DNA from: JBFMDN01 sp040753915
Lineage (GTDB): Bacteria > Desulfobacterota > Desulfomonilia > Desulfomonilales > Desulfomonilaceae
Direction: 5' to 3'
DNA length: 64,000 nt
NCBI GenBank assembly: GCA_040753915.1
Contig: JBFMDN010000005.1
Location: forward strand, 1-64,000
Shown here: positions 43,168 through 51,892 of the stretch, piece by piece
Position numbering within the stretch: the first letter of the stretch is position 1
Layout: every line of letters begins with the position of its first letter
Translations under genes and position numbers: made by a program
Notes under the pieces: model-generated
Told to the model about the DNA's origin: nothing
Seen by the model: the letters and a program-made list of their open reading frames with translations, nothing else
Database searches by the model: none

Positions 43168-44106
43168 ATGGCCAAGCCCGATCCGTATACCGTACTAGGC
43201 GTCAGCAGGGGCGCCGGCGAAGAAGACATTAAGAGAGCTTTCCGGAAGCTTGCTCGGCAGTATCATCCCGACGTGAACAAGAGCAGGGGCGCGGAAACCC
43301 GTTTCAAGGAGATCTCCGAGGCCTACGAGATCCTGGGAGACCCCGAAAAGCGGCGTCGGTATGATATGTTCGGCCATGAGGGAGTGCACGGCGATTTCTC
43401 TGGATTCGGTTCGTCCTCCGCGAGAGATCCGTTCGCAGGCATGCGTTTCGGAAATTCGGGGTTCTCCTTCAACTACGGCAACTTCACAGGCGCATCCGGT
43501 TCAGGGGTGTTTGATGATTTGTTTTCCGAATTTCTCGGGGGCCGGTCGGGGAGAACCCGGCGCCGCCCCACACAAATGCGAGGCCAGGACGTCGAATACG
43601 ACCTGACCATAGACTTCGAACAAGCGTACGGGGGAGTTACCGCTGAGGTGAGGGTCTTGGACAAGAGAATCGAAGTGCACGTGCCCCCGGGCGTCGACAC
43701 CGGGTCCAGAGTCCGAGTCTCTGGCCAGGGGGCCCCCGGACTTCACGGAGGGCCGCCAGGAGACCTTTACTTGAATGTCAGCGTGACTCCCCATGAGTAT
43801 TTTCGGAGAGAGGGTGCCGACATTCACCTGACCGTTCCTATCACGTTCGGAGAGGCGGTGCTGGGAGGCACGGTAGAAGTCCCGGGACCCGACGGCCGTC
43901 TGGCTCTCAGGATCCCACCAGGCACGAGCTCAGGCACGAGCTTTCGATTTAGAGGAAAGGGATTTCCCAATCTCAAGGACAAGACGCGAGGAAACTTCTA
44001 CGTCACCGTTCATGTTGCCGTGCCGGAAAACATTGATTCCGAGTCTCGGCGCTTGGTAACCGAATTTGAGCGTCGGAATCCTTTCAATCCCCGAAAGGGT
44101 AGATAG
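43168..44106 (+). CDS. DnaJ-type co-chaperone without zinc finger (CbpA-like)
   Basis: An N-terminal J domain (PDPYTVLGVSRGAGEEDIKRAFRKL, HPD in QYHPDVN, YDMFG end) stimulates DnaK; a Gly/Phe-rich linker (FGSSSARDPFAGMRFGNSGF) and the type II substrate-binding C-terminal domain (RVRVSGQGAPG, GDLYLNVSVTPHEYFRREG, GKGFPNLKDKTRGNFYV) follow. The CxxCxGxG zinc fingers of canonical DnaJ are absent, as in CbpA. Length 312 fits CbpA-like proteins. It follows hsp20 after 219 bases. Confidence 0.9.
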   Translation: MAKPDPYTVLGVSRGAGEEDIKRAFRKLARQYHPDVNKSRGAETRFKEISEAYEILGDPEKRRRYDMFGHEGVHGDFSGFGSSSARDPFAGMRFGNSGFSFNYGNFTGASGSGVFDDLFSEFLGGRSGRTRRRPTQMRGQDVEYDLTIDFEQAYGGVTAEVRVLDKRIEVHVPPGVDTGSRVRVSGQGAPGLHGGPPGDLYLNVSVTPHEYFRREGADIHLTVPITFGEAVLGGTVEVPGPDGRLALRIPPGTSSGTSFRFRGKGFPNLKDKTRGNFYVTVHVAVPENIDSESRRLVTEFERRNPFNPRKGR

Positions 44107-44148
44107 ACTAATATTTTCATGGAATTGGGAATCTAGTCAGGGAGTGAT

Positions 44149-44589
44149 ATGATGGAAGAATCCGAACGTAACGAAGGTTTCCGCATTACCGACAAACGAA
44201 GGTTCACGTCCGAAGGCGAGGCACGAGAAGAGCAACAAGCTCAGCCGGAAAGCACGGCGGCACGAACCGAGATGAAAGCTGATGAAGGGCGTCAGGAGCC
44301 ACCGAAAAAGGAGAGAGAAGAGCGGGCAGGCAAGCACCAGCCTCCGCCCCCTCTGGATTTCTCCACGTTCGTTCTGAGTCTGGCGAACACTGCCCTCCTT
44401 CAACTCGGTCTCATTAGGCTGCCGAATTCGCAGGAAGGGTCCAAAGACATAGCGGGAGCTCGACAGACCATTGATATCCTGGGGATTCTGGAGGAGAAGA
44501 CCCGGGGGAATCTCAACGAGCAAGAAAAAAAGTTGTTGTCGGAGACATTGTTTCAATTAAGGATGGCATTTGTGGAGGCAACGCGGTAA
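44149..44589 (+). CDS. DUF1844 family protein
   Basis: The first ~65 residues are highly charged (Glu/Lys/Arg/Gln) and unstructured; the conserved part LDFSTFVLSLANTALLQLGL through DIAGARQTIDILGILEEKTRGNLNEQEKKLL is the DUF1844 signature. Function is unknown; the family is widespread in this phylum and often near co-chaperone or protein-synthesis genes. GGGAGTGAT precedes the double ATG at 44149. A terminator-like hairpin follows at 44634. Confidence 0.85.
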   Translation: MMEESERNEGFRITDKRRFTSEGEAREEQQAQPESTAARTEMKADEGRQEPPKKEREERAGKHQPPPPLDFSTFVLSLANTALLQLGLIRLPNSQEGSKDIAGARQTIDILGILEEKTRGNLNEQEKKLLSETLFQLRMAFVEATR

Positions 44590-44633
44590 TATCGGTTTTT
44601 TTGCCTCATCCGTTGTCGGGACGGGGCCCTGTC

Positions 44634-44671
44634 GGCCATCACGTATCGCGTGACGGCCGGCCTTTGTTTTT
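44634..44671 (+). terminator. Rho-independent terminator between DUF1844 and rpmB
   Basis: GGCCATCACG (44634-44643) pairs with CGTGACGGCC (44649-44658), one mismatch, 5-nt loop, followed by GGCCTTTGTTTTT. It lies just upstream of rpmB, so an attenuator role is possible. Confidence 0.65.
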
Positions 44672-44715
44672 GCGCATGTGTTTCAGAGAATTCTATTTCG
44701 AGGAGAGGTCGATTC

Positions 44716-44910
44716 ATGTCTCGAATTTGCGAAATTTGTGGAAAGAAACCGCTAAAAGGGTACAACGTCAGCCACGCGCATAACCGCACCAAGAAGATTT
44801 CGCTGCCCAACCTCCAGAAAATCAAGATCCTCGAGTCTTCCGGACGCGTGCGGCGAGCCAAGGTGTGCACCCGGTGCATTCGTTCCAACATGATCACGAA
44901 GGCCCCGTAG
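44716..44910 (+). CDS. rpmB: 50S ribosomal protein L28
   Basis: The 64-residue protein has the L28 pattern SRICEICGKKPLKGYNVSHAHNRTKK with a CxxC pair and a second CTRC near the end, as in the zinc-binding L28 form, and basic LPNLQKIKI. ATG 44716 follows GAGGAGAGGT; the frame opens earlier (44650) but that region is the upstream hairpin. L28 binds 23S rRNA in the large subunit. Confidence 0.95.
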   Translation: MSRICEICGKKPLKGYNVSHAHNRTKKISLPNLQKIKILESSGRVRRAKVCTRCIRSNMITKAP

Positions 44911-45183
44911 GGGTTTCACGCCTGCATCGAGCCTCGTAAGGATGCGGATGCCCCCGCAAGCAGCGCCGCTCGCGTGGATGAGAAGGGAAGAGCTGGCAAG
45001 AGCCCGTGCACGTGGCCGAGTTAGTCCTCGTGTGCCGGCTGCCGTGGCTCTTGCTCAGAGAACGGGGCTCTTTGAGAATTGAAGCCGCGGCTTTCTCACA
45101 CTCCGCGGTTCCCCAAGGTTGCCGCAACGCACGCAGGCCTCCGTCTGTGGCGTGCGGAGCCCCCCGCGCGATATCAGCTCTGC

Positions 45184-45957
45184 TTACCATTCAACGGACG
45201 GTCCGACCTCATTCTGCGCTGCACAGAAAAGACTCCCCCTCTGCCGTAAGAACTCCGTCAGCGAGGACCGTGCGCACTGCAGGGCCAAATCCGCGCGGTT
45301 GTTGGTTTCGGACAGGTGCGCGAGCACAACGAATTTTAACTCGTCAGAAACGATACGTTGGAGGAGCTGAGCGCTCTGGGGGTTAGACAAGTGTCCCAGT
45401 CGACTGCGCACACGCTGTTTGAGCTCCCACGGATACGGCCCGTCCTGGAGCATGTGCGGATCGTGGTTGCTTTCCAGCACCACAGTCTGTACTCCCGTGA
45501 GCAAGCTCATTACCAGACCGGTGGCCGTTCCCAGGTCCGTGGCTATTGCCATTCTGCTTGATCCCACGGCGATACGGAATCCCACAGGATCCTCGCAGTC
45601 GTGAGGCACGGAAAAGGGGTGAATGCGGAATCCGGCGAACTCGAAAATCCTGCCTGTTTCAAACAGATCGAGTCGCCACACCTTTCCTATCATACGCTGA
45701 GAGACCGACCAGGTCCCCTGATTCACAAGCACAGGGAGCTTGAACTTTCGGGAGAGGACCCCTACCCCTTTCACGTGATCGCTGTGTCCGTGAGAAACGA
45801 GGATACCGCCGAGCGATCCCGGATCTACTCCAACCGAGTGAAGGCGCTCGGCAACTTGTTTTCCGGAAAGTCCCGCGTCGATGAGGAGCGCCGATCCGTT
45901 GCCCTGGAGAAGAAAAGAGTTGCCGGAGCTTCCGCTTGCCAGGGGAATGAGTCGCAT
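45184..45957 (-). CDS. YycJ-type MBL-fold metallo-hydrolase
   Basis: The 257-residue protein begins RLIPLASGSSGNSFLLQ and has the zinc motif SHGHSDH (HxHxDH) and a later VLAHLSETNN segment, exactly as in YycJ/WalJ proteins. In Bacillus YycJ is a 5'-3' nuclease-like protein in mismatch repair; its role in Gram-negatives is not settled. Length is normal. The next gene (DUF1615) is 160 bases upstream on the same strand. Between rpmB and this gene (44911-45183) no gene is seen. Confidence 0.85.
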   Translation of the reverse strand: MRLIPLASGSSGNSFLLQGNGSALLIDAGLSGKQVAERLHSVGVDPGSLGGILVSHGHSDHVKGVGVLSRKFKLPVLVNQGTWSVSQRMIGKVWRLDLFETGRIFEFAGFRIHPFSVPHDCEDPVGFRIAVGSSRMAIATDLGTATGLVMSLLTGVQTVVLESNHDPHMLQDGPYPWELKQRVRSRLGHLSNPQSAQLLQRIVSDELKFVVLAHLSETNNRADLALQCARSSLTEFLRQRGSLFCAAQNEVGPSVEW

Positions 45958-46117
45958 AATCCTCGTGCTTCTCCCTTTGCCAAGTCTTTCGGACCGGCAA
46001 ACTATCCCCCGGCGAATGTCCTGTCAAGGGAATTCGGCCGCGTGAGCTGAGAACGGGTGAGCCGGTTACCAACGTGCTCCTGGCAGACGGACACAACGCA
46101 AGGTCTTGAAAAGGTTT

Positions 46118-47533
46118 TCAGTTATCCCAGGGAATTGAGTTCAGATATCGATCGAGCTTCTTGAGGTATGATTTCGTGCGCCAGGTGAACCCATGTTTTA
46201 TCTTCGCATTCTCCCCCACCCGCACGTCTCCCACAACTGCAAAGGGTGTCTCGCCGAAGCGCTGCCTGTGCGCGTCAGCAATCGCGACGTGTAAGTCCGT
46301 GTAGATATAGTGGGGCTCCTTCTCCAGGAGGAATGCTTTGAAAATCTCTCGCTTGGGCACTTCGGGGAACAGGGACGCTGTTGCCAGGAGGGTCTCGGAA
46401 TCCTTCGTTACCGGACACGCCTGCGTATCATAATGGAGGAAGTCGCCGTCCAGAGCAATCTTCTTGTTTGCCAGATCTCGTATCCGGATCTGTTCCATCA
46501 TGTTCCTGCTCGAAAAGGGCCCGTAATGATAGTCCATTCCCACCAGGAACAGCCAGGAGAGATCGCCGGGCTGAGCGAACTTGGCGGCATATTGGACGAA
46601 CATGGGCTTTAGAGCGGCCACCCCCACATCCACCCCCCCAAGCTTTGAGTACATGTAGCTGCAGAGCTCCTCGTCCGAGAACCGCTCCCCTCGATCTCGC
46701 ATCACTCTGCGTGCACGTGGAAAGTTCAATTGCATGGATCCCTTGGTACGGACCACGTGCCTAAGTCGATCCAGCTCGCTATCGACTATTTTCCTCACGA
46801 AGTCCGGCAACTTGGTCGAGTCCCGCTTGAGGTCTTCAGTGATCTGGCGAGCCAGTGTTTCGACCTGCCCCTCTGTCACACACGCGAGCAGGCTCGGGAG
46901 ATACTTCTCTCTATACCTGTCGTAGAGCTGCGCAACCGGCGGAATAGACATGATAGGCCCCATTTGGGCCAAGAATTGCTTTTCCGCCCGATCGAGCGCG
47001 GAAGCCATGTCTTGTCCCCCCGCTGGATCGACGCACGGCGGATCCGCATGGAAACCGGATTCTATGGAAATGATCGTTGCCACAAGCCCAAGAATTTCCT
47101 TGCATATCGGCAAATTGTTGCGTTCTACTGCCTGGAGAATCACTTCTATCCAGCCTGCCCGTTCGCTCGACGGACAATTCAGCGGCTTGGCTGACAGAAA
47201 TCCGGACATCCACATGGCAGCAGCCCGTCTGTCAAGGATCTGGATTTTGCTCATCATGAGCTCCTCTTCCTGTTTCCTTTTCGGTTCATAGATCCTGAGG
47301 AGCTCCCGTCGCTCCGCTGTGAGCGGATCGCTCGTGTCATCCTTTTCCTGAGCTGCGCCCGATGAGGCTGGGGAAGCATTCCTGTCCGACTGCTCCGGTG
47401 ACGGGGCCCGTGCCTGAGAAGAAACATGATCTTCAGCCGGCACGTCCGCATCAGGGATGACGCGGATCTCTCCCCATCCGCGTTCGTGCAGGCACAAGAC
47501 CAGGAGGAGACAGAATATTATACGGAGGAACAT
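46118..47533 (-). CDS. DUF1615-like exported protein
   Basis: The 471-residue protein has a signal peptide (FLRIIFCLLLVLCLHERGWGE), a polar linker, and a conserved part with ATIISIESGFHADPPCVDPA, GVDVGVAALKP, LVGMDYHYGPFSSRNMMEQIRI and IALDGDFLHYD. The fragments SSRN and ALDGDL are what I recall of DUF1615 proteins, which have a lysozyme-like glutamate in the IESGF segment; hydrolysis of peptidoglycan is plausible but unproven. The ATG at 47533 sits 37 bases from the edge of the repeat-rich region ahead of bioB. Confidence 0.7.
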   Translation of the reverse strand: MFLRIIFCLLLVLCLHERGWGEIRVIPDADVPAEDHVSSQARAPSPEQSDRNASPASSGAAQEKDDTSDPLTAERRELLRIYEPKRKQEEELMMSKIQILDRRAAAMWMSGFLSAKPLNCPSSERAGWIEVILQAVERNNLPICKEILGLVATIISIESGFHADPPCVDPAGGQDMASALDRAEKQFLAQMGPIMSIPPVAQLYDRYREKYLPSLLACVTEGQVETLARQITEDLKRDSTKLPDFVRKIVDSELDRLRHVVRTKGSMQLNFPRARRVMRDRGERFSDEELCSYMYSKLGGVDVGVAALKPMFVQYAAKFAQPGDLSWLFLVGMDYHYGPFSSRNMMEQIRIRDLANKKIALDGDFLHYDTQACPVTKDSETLLATASLFPEVPKREIFKAFLLEKEPHYIYTDLHVAIADAHRQRFGETPFAVVGDVRVGENAKIKHGFTWRTKSYLKKLDRYLNSIPWDN

Positions 47534-47751
47534 TTCACCTGACCGCGCATAACCGATCCGGCTGAAAGCCCACGGTTCTCGACTCTGCTGACGTGATAAA
47601 CCCGCGCCGACGGAAAGTCAACCACCACAGCCCGATAGGGGACCGGCAGGCCTCACTGCCAACAGCGACCCTATCCAATTGCGGGATCGCCTGCGCTCCA
47701 TTCGGGTAAGCCCCCGCTCGAGCTTCACAGTCAACCGCTTTTGAAGCAGAG

Positions 47752-47850
47752 ATGAACAGATTGACGAGCTTCCTCGTCTCCACTATAGCTTTCAACTGCG
47801 ACGGCTGGTACGCATATTCAGCGCGTGGCAGTATGGATTCGGTACTCGCT
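47752..47850 (+). repeat. Dispersed repeat, copy D (divergent, before bioB)
   Basis: From 47752 a frame without stop runs into bioB. It encodes STIAFNCDGWYAYSARGSMD, aligning with the peptide form of copy A (LNCD...ADSMRGSVDS) at N-C-D, A-x-S and R-G-S. At DNA level the CGTGGCAG-ATGGA-TC block is shared. It ends about 40 bases before the bioB ribosome site. Confidence 0.55.
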
Positions 47851-47886
47851 TCACGGTATAGTCATTTCTTTGGGAGGATAAGCACG

Positions 47887-48909
47887 ATGACATCGGCTCA
47901 CAGAGAATATCCAGATCTTATCGATTCCGTGGAAGAGCGGGTTCTGTCAGGAGGAAGCATTTCCCGGGAAGAAGCGTACAAGCTCCAGGACACCCCTGAC
48001 GAACATGTCGTTCGTTTGGCAGGAGCGGCTGACAGAGTCCGGATTCACTTCAAGGGATATGATTTCGACGCGTGCTCGCTCATCAATGCCCGAGCCGGAA
48101 GATGCTCGGAGGACTGCGCCTTTTGCGCCCAGTCAGCGCGTTACAAGACTGACTGTCAGGTATATGACCTCAGACCGACAGGAGATTTCGTCACCGCTGC
48201 CCGTAAGGCACAGGAAGCGGGAGCTACTCGGTTTTGCACGGTGACGAGCGGAGGAGCCCTGAATGAGACGGATTTCGAAGCGCTGATCCACTCTCTTCAA
48301 CGCGTGAGATCCGAGGTGGGCATACCGCTCGACGCATCACTGGGGTTTCTCAGCGATGAGAGAGCAGCCCGCCTCCGGGAAGCAGGCGTCACTCGATACA
48401 ACCACAACCTGGAAACGTCCGCTGACTTTTACAGCACAATATGCAGCACCCACACCTTCGACCAGAGGGTCGCCACAGTCAAGAAAGCGCAGAAGGCAGG
48501 TTTTTCAGCGTGCTGTGGAGGAATCATCGGCATGGGGGAAACAGCTCGCCAGAGGGTGGACCTCGCCGTCACCCTGGCGGAGCTGGGAGTCGATTGTGTA
48601 CCCGTCAATATTCTTGACCCGAGACCAGGCACGCCCCTCCAGAACATGAAGCCCCTGGAGCCACTTGAAGTCATCCGCACCATATCGGTCTTCCGGCTTC
48701 TCCTACCGAAAGCCACCATTAAATTGGCTGGCGGCAGGGAGAAGAACCTCGGCGATTTCCAGGGGTTCGCCCTCAGGGCAGGAGCCAACGGCATGATTAT
48801 CGGCGGCTACCTCACCACGTCGGGACGCTCTGTGGAATCTGATCTGAAACTCATACGCGACGCGGGATTCCAGATTGCTCGTCTTGCAGGACTGCAGGCA
48901 GGTACGTGA
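47887..48909 (+). CDS. bioB: Biotin synthase
   Basis: BioB is a radical SAM enzyme that inserts sulfur into dethiobiotin. The CSEDCAFC motif (CxxxCxxC) is near residue 74, followed by GGALNETDFEA, NHNLETS and CGGIIGMGE, all biotin-synthase signatures; INARAGRCSEDCAFCAQS is diagnostic. ATG 47887 has GGGAGGA 8 nt before it, and gives a normal N-terminus. The frame upstream is open through repeat copy D and could give a longer protein, but no site supports it. No other bio gene is in the window. Confidence 0.95.
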   Translation: MTSAHREYPDLIDSVEERVLSGGSISREEAYKLQDTPDEHVVRLAGAADRVRIHFKGYDFDACSLINARAGRCSEDCAFCAQSARYKTDCQVYDLRPTGDFVTAARKAQEAGATRFCTVTSGGALNETDFEALIHSLQRVRSEVGIPLDASLGFLSDERAARLREAGVTRYNHNLETSADFYSTICSTHTFDQRVATVKKAQKAGFSACCGGIIGMGETARQRVDLAVTLAELGVDCVPVNILDPRPGTPLQNMKPLEPLEVIRTISVFRLLLPKATIKLAGGREKNLGDFQGFALRAGANGMIIGGYLTTSGRSVESDLKLIRDAGFQIARLAGLQAGT

Positions 48910-48916
48910 AGAATTG

Positions 48917-49525
48917 TCACGACAGGAGGCTCATCGACTTCAGATGCTCGATGAGCTGGTTCTTCCCTCGATACACGATGGCGGCGAGACCTTTGCTCAA
49001 AGCGCGGTCCACGTGACTCTCGTTGTCATCAATGAAGAGAATCTCTTCCGGCAGCAGTCCGAGCGCTTTGGCAACGTCATCAAAGACGGAGGCGTCCTTC
49101 TTGCTCTTTCCCAAATGGTATGAGTTGAACACCCCGTCGAATTCGTGAAAAAATGGATGGTTCTTGTCGAGCTCGTCCAGCCAGTTCGTTTGGTCGCTCA
49201 ACAGTGCCACGGTGTAACCTTTGGCTCGGAGTTGTCTTACGAGGTCAAGCATCCAGCGCCGGAGCACAAAACGGGAGAGGATCTCCCGGCGGAGGTCCTG
49301 ATCCAAGCCTGCGATGCCCCCCTGTTGTCTTAGCGCGGCCCAATACGCCGATTCTTCTGCCTCACCTGTCACGTAACCAGATGAGTACACGATTTCTGTC
49401 GCTTTCTTGAAAAAATCGTCAGGAGAAAGCCCGTTGGAGCGGCCGATAGCCTTTAGTCCCTCACGAAACCCCTCTTCGGCGACCACTCCGCCGAAATCCA
49501 TAAGAATTCCTTTTATATGTTCCAT
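48917..49525 (-). CDS. HAD-superfamily hydrolase (subfamily IA-like)
   Basis: The 202-residue protein begins IKGILMDFGGVVAEEGF: the nucleophile Asp is in DFGGV, but the second acid (DxD) is Gly, as in some YihX-type members. ALLSDQTNW (motif II Ser/Thr), KSKKDASVFDDVAKAL (Lys) and LFIDDNESHVDRA (motif IV) complete the fold. A small-molecule phosphatase is likely, substrate unknown. It ends 8 bases from bioB, so the two are convergent and tightly packed. Confidence 0.85.
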   Translation of the reverse strand: MEHIKGILMDFGGVVAEEGFREGLKAIGRSNGLSPDDFFKKATEIVYSSGYVTGEAEESAYWAALRQQGGIAGLDQDLRREILSRFVLRRWMLDLVRQLRAKGYTVALLSDQTNWLDELDKNHPFFHEFDGVFNSYHLGKSKKDASVFDDVAKALGLLPEEILFIDDNESHVDRALSKGLAAIVYRGKNQLIEHLKSMSLLS

Positions 49526-49659
49526 CCTTTCCCGACTTCAGCTCCTAAGTTTTCGGCACCCGCGACGTGGGACACCCTCCGGCGTCAGTCGTGGGCTGCG
49601 CGTACGCCCGACGCGTAAGCGCCGATCCCCCTCTCCCGAGCTCAACCGACAATATCTCA
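49526..49659. other. Divergent intergenic region upstream of the TPR membrane gene
   Basis: Upstream of the HAD gene and of the promoter at 49660. No supported ORF or repeat seen. Confidence 0.35.
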
Positions 49660-49687
49660 TTGCTTTTCCTCGCCGGATATGTATAAT
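49660..49687 (+). promoter_or_regulatory. Sigma-70-type promoter upstream of the TPR unit
   Basis: TTGCTT (49660-49665), 16 nt, then a perfect TATAAT (49682-49687). It precedes the short leader ORF at 49917 by about 230 bases, leaving a long untranslated leader. Confidence 0.5.
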
Positions 49688-49916
49688 CAAGAATTTATTG
49701 TCAGGTGTCAAGCCTTGGACCGCTTGCCTGTGCCGGACGAACAGTTCTTCGTGGGGAATCGTGTCAGTCCTATCCACGCTCGCAGCACGACAGGAATCGC
49801 CCGGAGCATGTTCTCGAGAACAACGGCCATCGGCGAGGATGCTCACGTGCCACGCTTGTCGTGACATCGAAGCACCTGACCCATTCATTCAAGTCCTGCG
49901 GAATAGGGAGGAGTCT

Positions 49917-49955
49917 ATGTTCAATCACTACTGGGTTAAGGAGAGATCAGCATGA
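49917..49955 (+). CDS. 12-codon leader ORF coupled to the TPR gene
   Basis: ATG 49917 with AGGAGGAG just before it opens a 12-codon frame, MFNHYWVKERSA, whose TGA overlaps the ATG of the TPR gene as ATGA. The frame contains the AAGGAG ribosome site of the next gene. It is too short for a stable protein; coupling of translation is the likely role. It could be functionless chance. Confidence 0.45.
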   Translation: MFNHYWVKERSA

Positions 49956-50956
49956 GGTCCATGATCGGAGGAGCGGCTCGCGGCAGCCGCGATTTGCAGC
50001 GAGGATCCAGTGCGTACGGCTTTTTTGGCATCCTCATCATCATTGTGGTGGTAATAGGAACCATCTTCTTTTTCCCCTGGGACCAGATCTCAACGGGTCG
50101 ACCCGATTCCACGCTCGTGGAGGCCAAGCAAGCGCTCGACAAAGGTCAATGGGACAAGGCGGTCTCGTTGTTCGACAAGGCCATCAAGGAAAGGCCGGGT
50201 AATGCTGCGGCTTACATTGGACGATCGGTTGCGAATTTGAACTTGGGGAAATTGGAGGAAGCGCTTAAGGACTCCGAAGAAGCCGTGAAGTCAGCCCCCA
50301 GCAGCCCCCTTGCTTACGGGCAGAAAGCGCTCGTTGAGAAGGTCCTCGGCAAAACGGATGAGGCATTACAGGATCTCGACAAGGCTATCGCCCTGGACGC
50401 GGGCTATGTGTGGGCACTGGCTCAAAGAGCAGACGTGCACTCCCGCAAAAATGACAATGAGAAGGCTCTGGCCGACGCGAACAGGGCCTTGACCTCAGCA
50501 CCGAAGTTTGTCGATGGCTACCGTGTCCGTGCCTGGATTTACAGCAGAATGGGCAAATGCAGCGAGGCCGCGGAAGATTTCAAAAAGGTCTCCGAACTGC
50601 GCCCCGACGATCCGTGGTCCATTCAGGACAGGGCTTGGTTTCTCCTGACTTGTCCTGACGAAAAGCTCCAGGACGAGTCCAAAGCATTTGAGCTCGCACA
50701 GAAAGCAATGAAGCTGACCGAAGGGAAGGACGCGGTGGTGCTGGAAACGTTGGCGGAAGCCTACTTCCGGCAGGGTGCCCCCATGAAAGCGGTGGAACTG
50801 CAAAAGCAAGCTATTGCCCTCAAGTCCAAAAGCTGTCCTTCCGGTTCGTGCACAGAGGAGATGAAGGAAAGGCTCAAGAAGTACGAAATGGCTGCCCGGA
50901 CTGAGATACGCAAGAATTACGAAATCTTACCCCTTGACAGTAGCTACCGCCCGTGA
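49952..50956 (+). CDS. TPR-repeat protein with an N-terminal membrane anchor
   Basis: Residues ~22-43 (YGFFGILIIIVVVIGTIFFF) form one membrane helix; the rest (~50-330) holds about seven TPR repeats such as AVSLFDKAIKERPGNAAAYIG and ALQDLDKAIALDAGYVWALA. A Cys-containing SKSCPSGSC segment lies near the end. The anchor and repeats suggest a periplasm-facing scaffold. AAGGAG precedes ATG 49952. No enzyme domain is seen. Confidence 0.8.
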   Translation: MRSMIGGAARGSRDLQRGSSAYGFFGILIIIVVVIGTIFFFPWDQISTGRPDSTLVEAKQALDKGQWDKAVSLFDKAIKERPGNAAAYIGRSVANLNLGKLEEALKDSEEAVKSAPSSPLAYGQKALVEKVLGKTDEALQDLDKAIALDAGYVWALAQRADVHSRKNDNEKALADANRALTSAPKFVDGYRVRAWIYSRMGKCSEAAEDFKKVSELRPDDPWSIQDRAWFLLTCPDEKLQDESKAFELAQKAMKLTEGKDAVVLETLAEAYFRQGAPMKAVELQKQAIALKSKSCPSGSCTEEMKERLKKYEMAARTEIRKNYEILPLDSSYRP

Positions 50957-51046
50957 TGAGCCAGGCCTCACGGGTCCGGAGACTCGTTCCCGGGGTCCGT
51001 GGGACGGCGAACTCTCTTGATCCATCTGAATAGTCTTGAAACCGTT

Positions 51047-51081
51047 CCGGGGGACCGATTCCTGCTGATATCGTCCCCCGG
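51047..51081. terminator. Inverted repeat between convergent TPR and small exported genes
   Basis: CCGGGGGAC (51047-51055) and GTCCCCCGG (51073-51081), nine perfect pairs around 17 bases. It is in the 154-base gap between convergent gene ends and may stop both transcripts. No T-run. Confidence 0.45.
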
Positions 51082-51110
51082 ATTCCCATCTCAAACAAGA
51101 TCACGTACGG

Positions 51111-51377
51111 TCATCTGGGCGGGCGGAAACGAATGACTCGACAAGCACCCTTCTCTGTCCGAAAATCGACCCGGACCCATTTGCCCAGATATGGCGCCGC
51201 CTCGCGCCGCTGGCCTTGCTCTACTTGCATGACGTATTTTTCGTCGTTGGACCCTTGCAGCGTGACGCTGTTCAGATCCACCCGAACGAGCATACCCGCG
51301 AATTCTTCGGCATAGCCAAGCTGAGGCGCGAGGAAAAAGACCGAACAGAACAAGATTCCCAACCACTGATCCCTCAT
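51111..51377 (-). CDS. Small exported protein, 88 residues, unknown
   Basis: ATG 51377 has GGAGGA just before it. The N-terminus MRDQWLGILFCSVFFLAPQLGYAEE is a signal peptide with cleavage after the YA. The mature part (AGMLVRVDLNSVTLQGSNDEKYVMQVE and APYLGKWVRVDFRTEKGACRVIRFRPPR) has alternating strands, like a small OB-fold or beta-barrel. Function unknown. The frame is open to 51455 but without a site. Confidence 0.65.
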   Translation of the reverse strand: MRDQWLGILFCSVFFLAPQLGYAEEFAGMLVRVDLNSVTLQGSNDEKYVMQVEQGQRREAAPYLGKWVRVDFRTEKGACRVIRFRPPR

Positions 51378-51628
51378 CTGTTCCTCCACAGCGAAATTCC
51401 AAGCCCTCTCACCGGAAATCTTCACAAAAAAAATACTCGGGTGCCTGAGATCCACGCACCAGAAATCGCCTCCCCACCCCCAAAAGCCATCATACCCGAT
51501 GCCAGTCCGTGTTTCAACACCGTCCCGAAGAGCCGGCAGCCAATGAGCAGCATTCAGAGCCTACTACTGCCCTGCAGAGCCCTAATCCATGCGGCAATAT
51601 CATTTGACAAGTCGCAGCGTGTCCGCGC

Positions 51629-51652
51629 ACTATAGCCCTGCAGAGCTATAGT
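51629..51652. repeat. Inverted repeat at the left edge of repeat copy B
   Basis: ACTATAGC (51629-51636) and GCTATAGT (51645-51652), perfect 8-bp arms around CCTGCAGA. It abuts the start of copy B and could be part of that element. Confidence 0.4.
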
Positions 51653-51880
51653 GGAGGGCATTAAGCACAGGTCCGAACTTGATTCGTAAAATGAGTCACA
51701 GGCTAAAGCGTGAAGGCATTAGCCGCGCTCCACTGTTGTGTTGGCCATAAGTCAGGAGATTCATAGGTATTGATGAAAAATCTCGACCGTTGTCATGACC
51801 ATGTGTCGATCGAAGGCTCATTGGCTCTCAACCGCGATGAATGGCACGCATGCTCAATGCGTAGCAGCATACACCGGGAG
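51648..51880 (+). repeat. Dispersed repeat, copy B (full length)
   Basis: Aligns with copy A along its length: TAGTGGAGGGCATTAAGCAC at the start, CCGCGCTCCACTG-GTGTTGGCCATAA (51723-51750) in the middle, TCTCGACCG (51781-51789), and ATCGAAGGCTCATTGGCTCTCAA (51809-51831). The 3' module contains the short frame listed at 51773 and leads directly into gcvH. The five copies differ but keep the same order of blocks. Confidence 0.65.
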
Positions 51881-51892
51881 GTCCGGACATGA
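51773..51892 (+). CDS. 39-codon repeat-borne ORF overlapping gcvH
   Basis: ATG 51773 to TGA 51890-51892; the stop overlaps the gcvH ATG (ATGA). The peptide contains HVSIEGSLALNRD and CSMRSSIHREVRT, matching the motif of copies A and C. Differences between copies are mostly third-codon changes (TCT/TCG, AAT/AAC, TCA/TCG), which suggests it is or was translated. The GGGAGG ribosome site of gcvH lies inside it. It may be a leader peptide or an artefact of repeat structure. Confidence 0.4.
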   Translation: MKNLDRCHDHVSIEGSLALNRDEWHACSMRSSIHREVRT

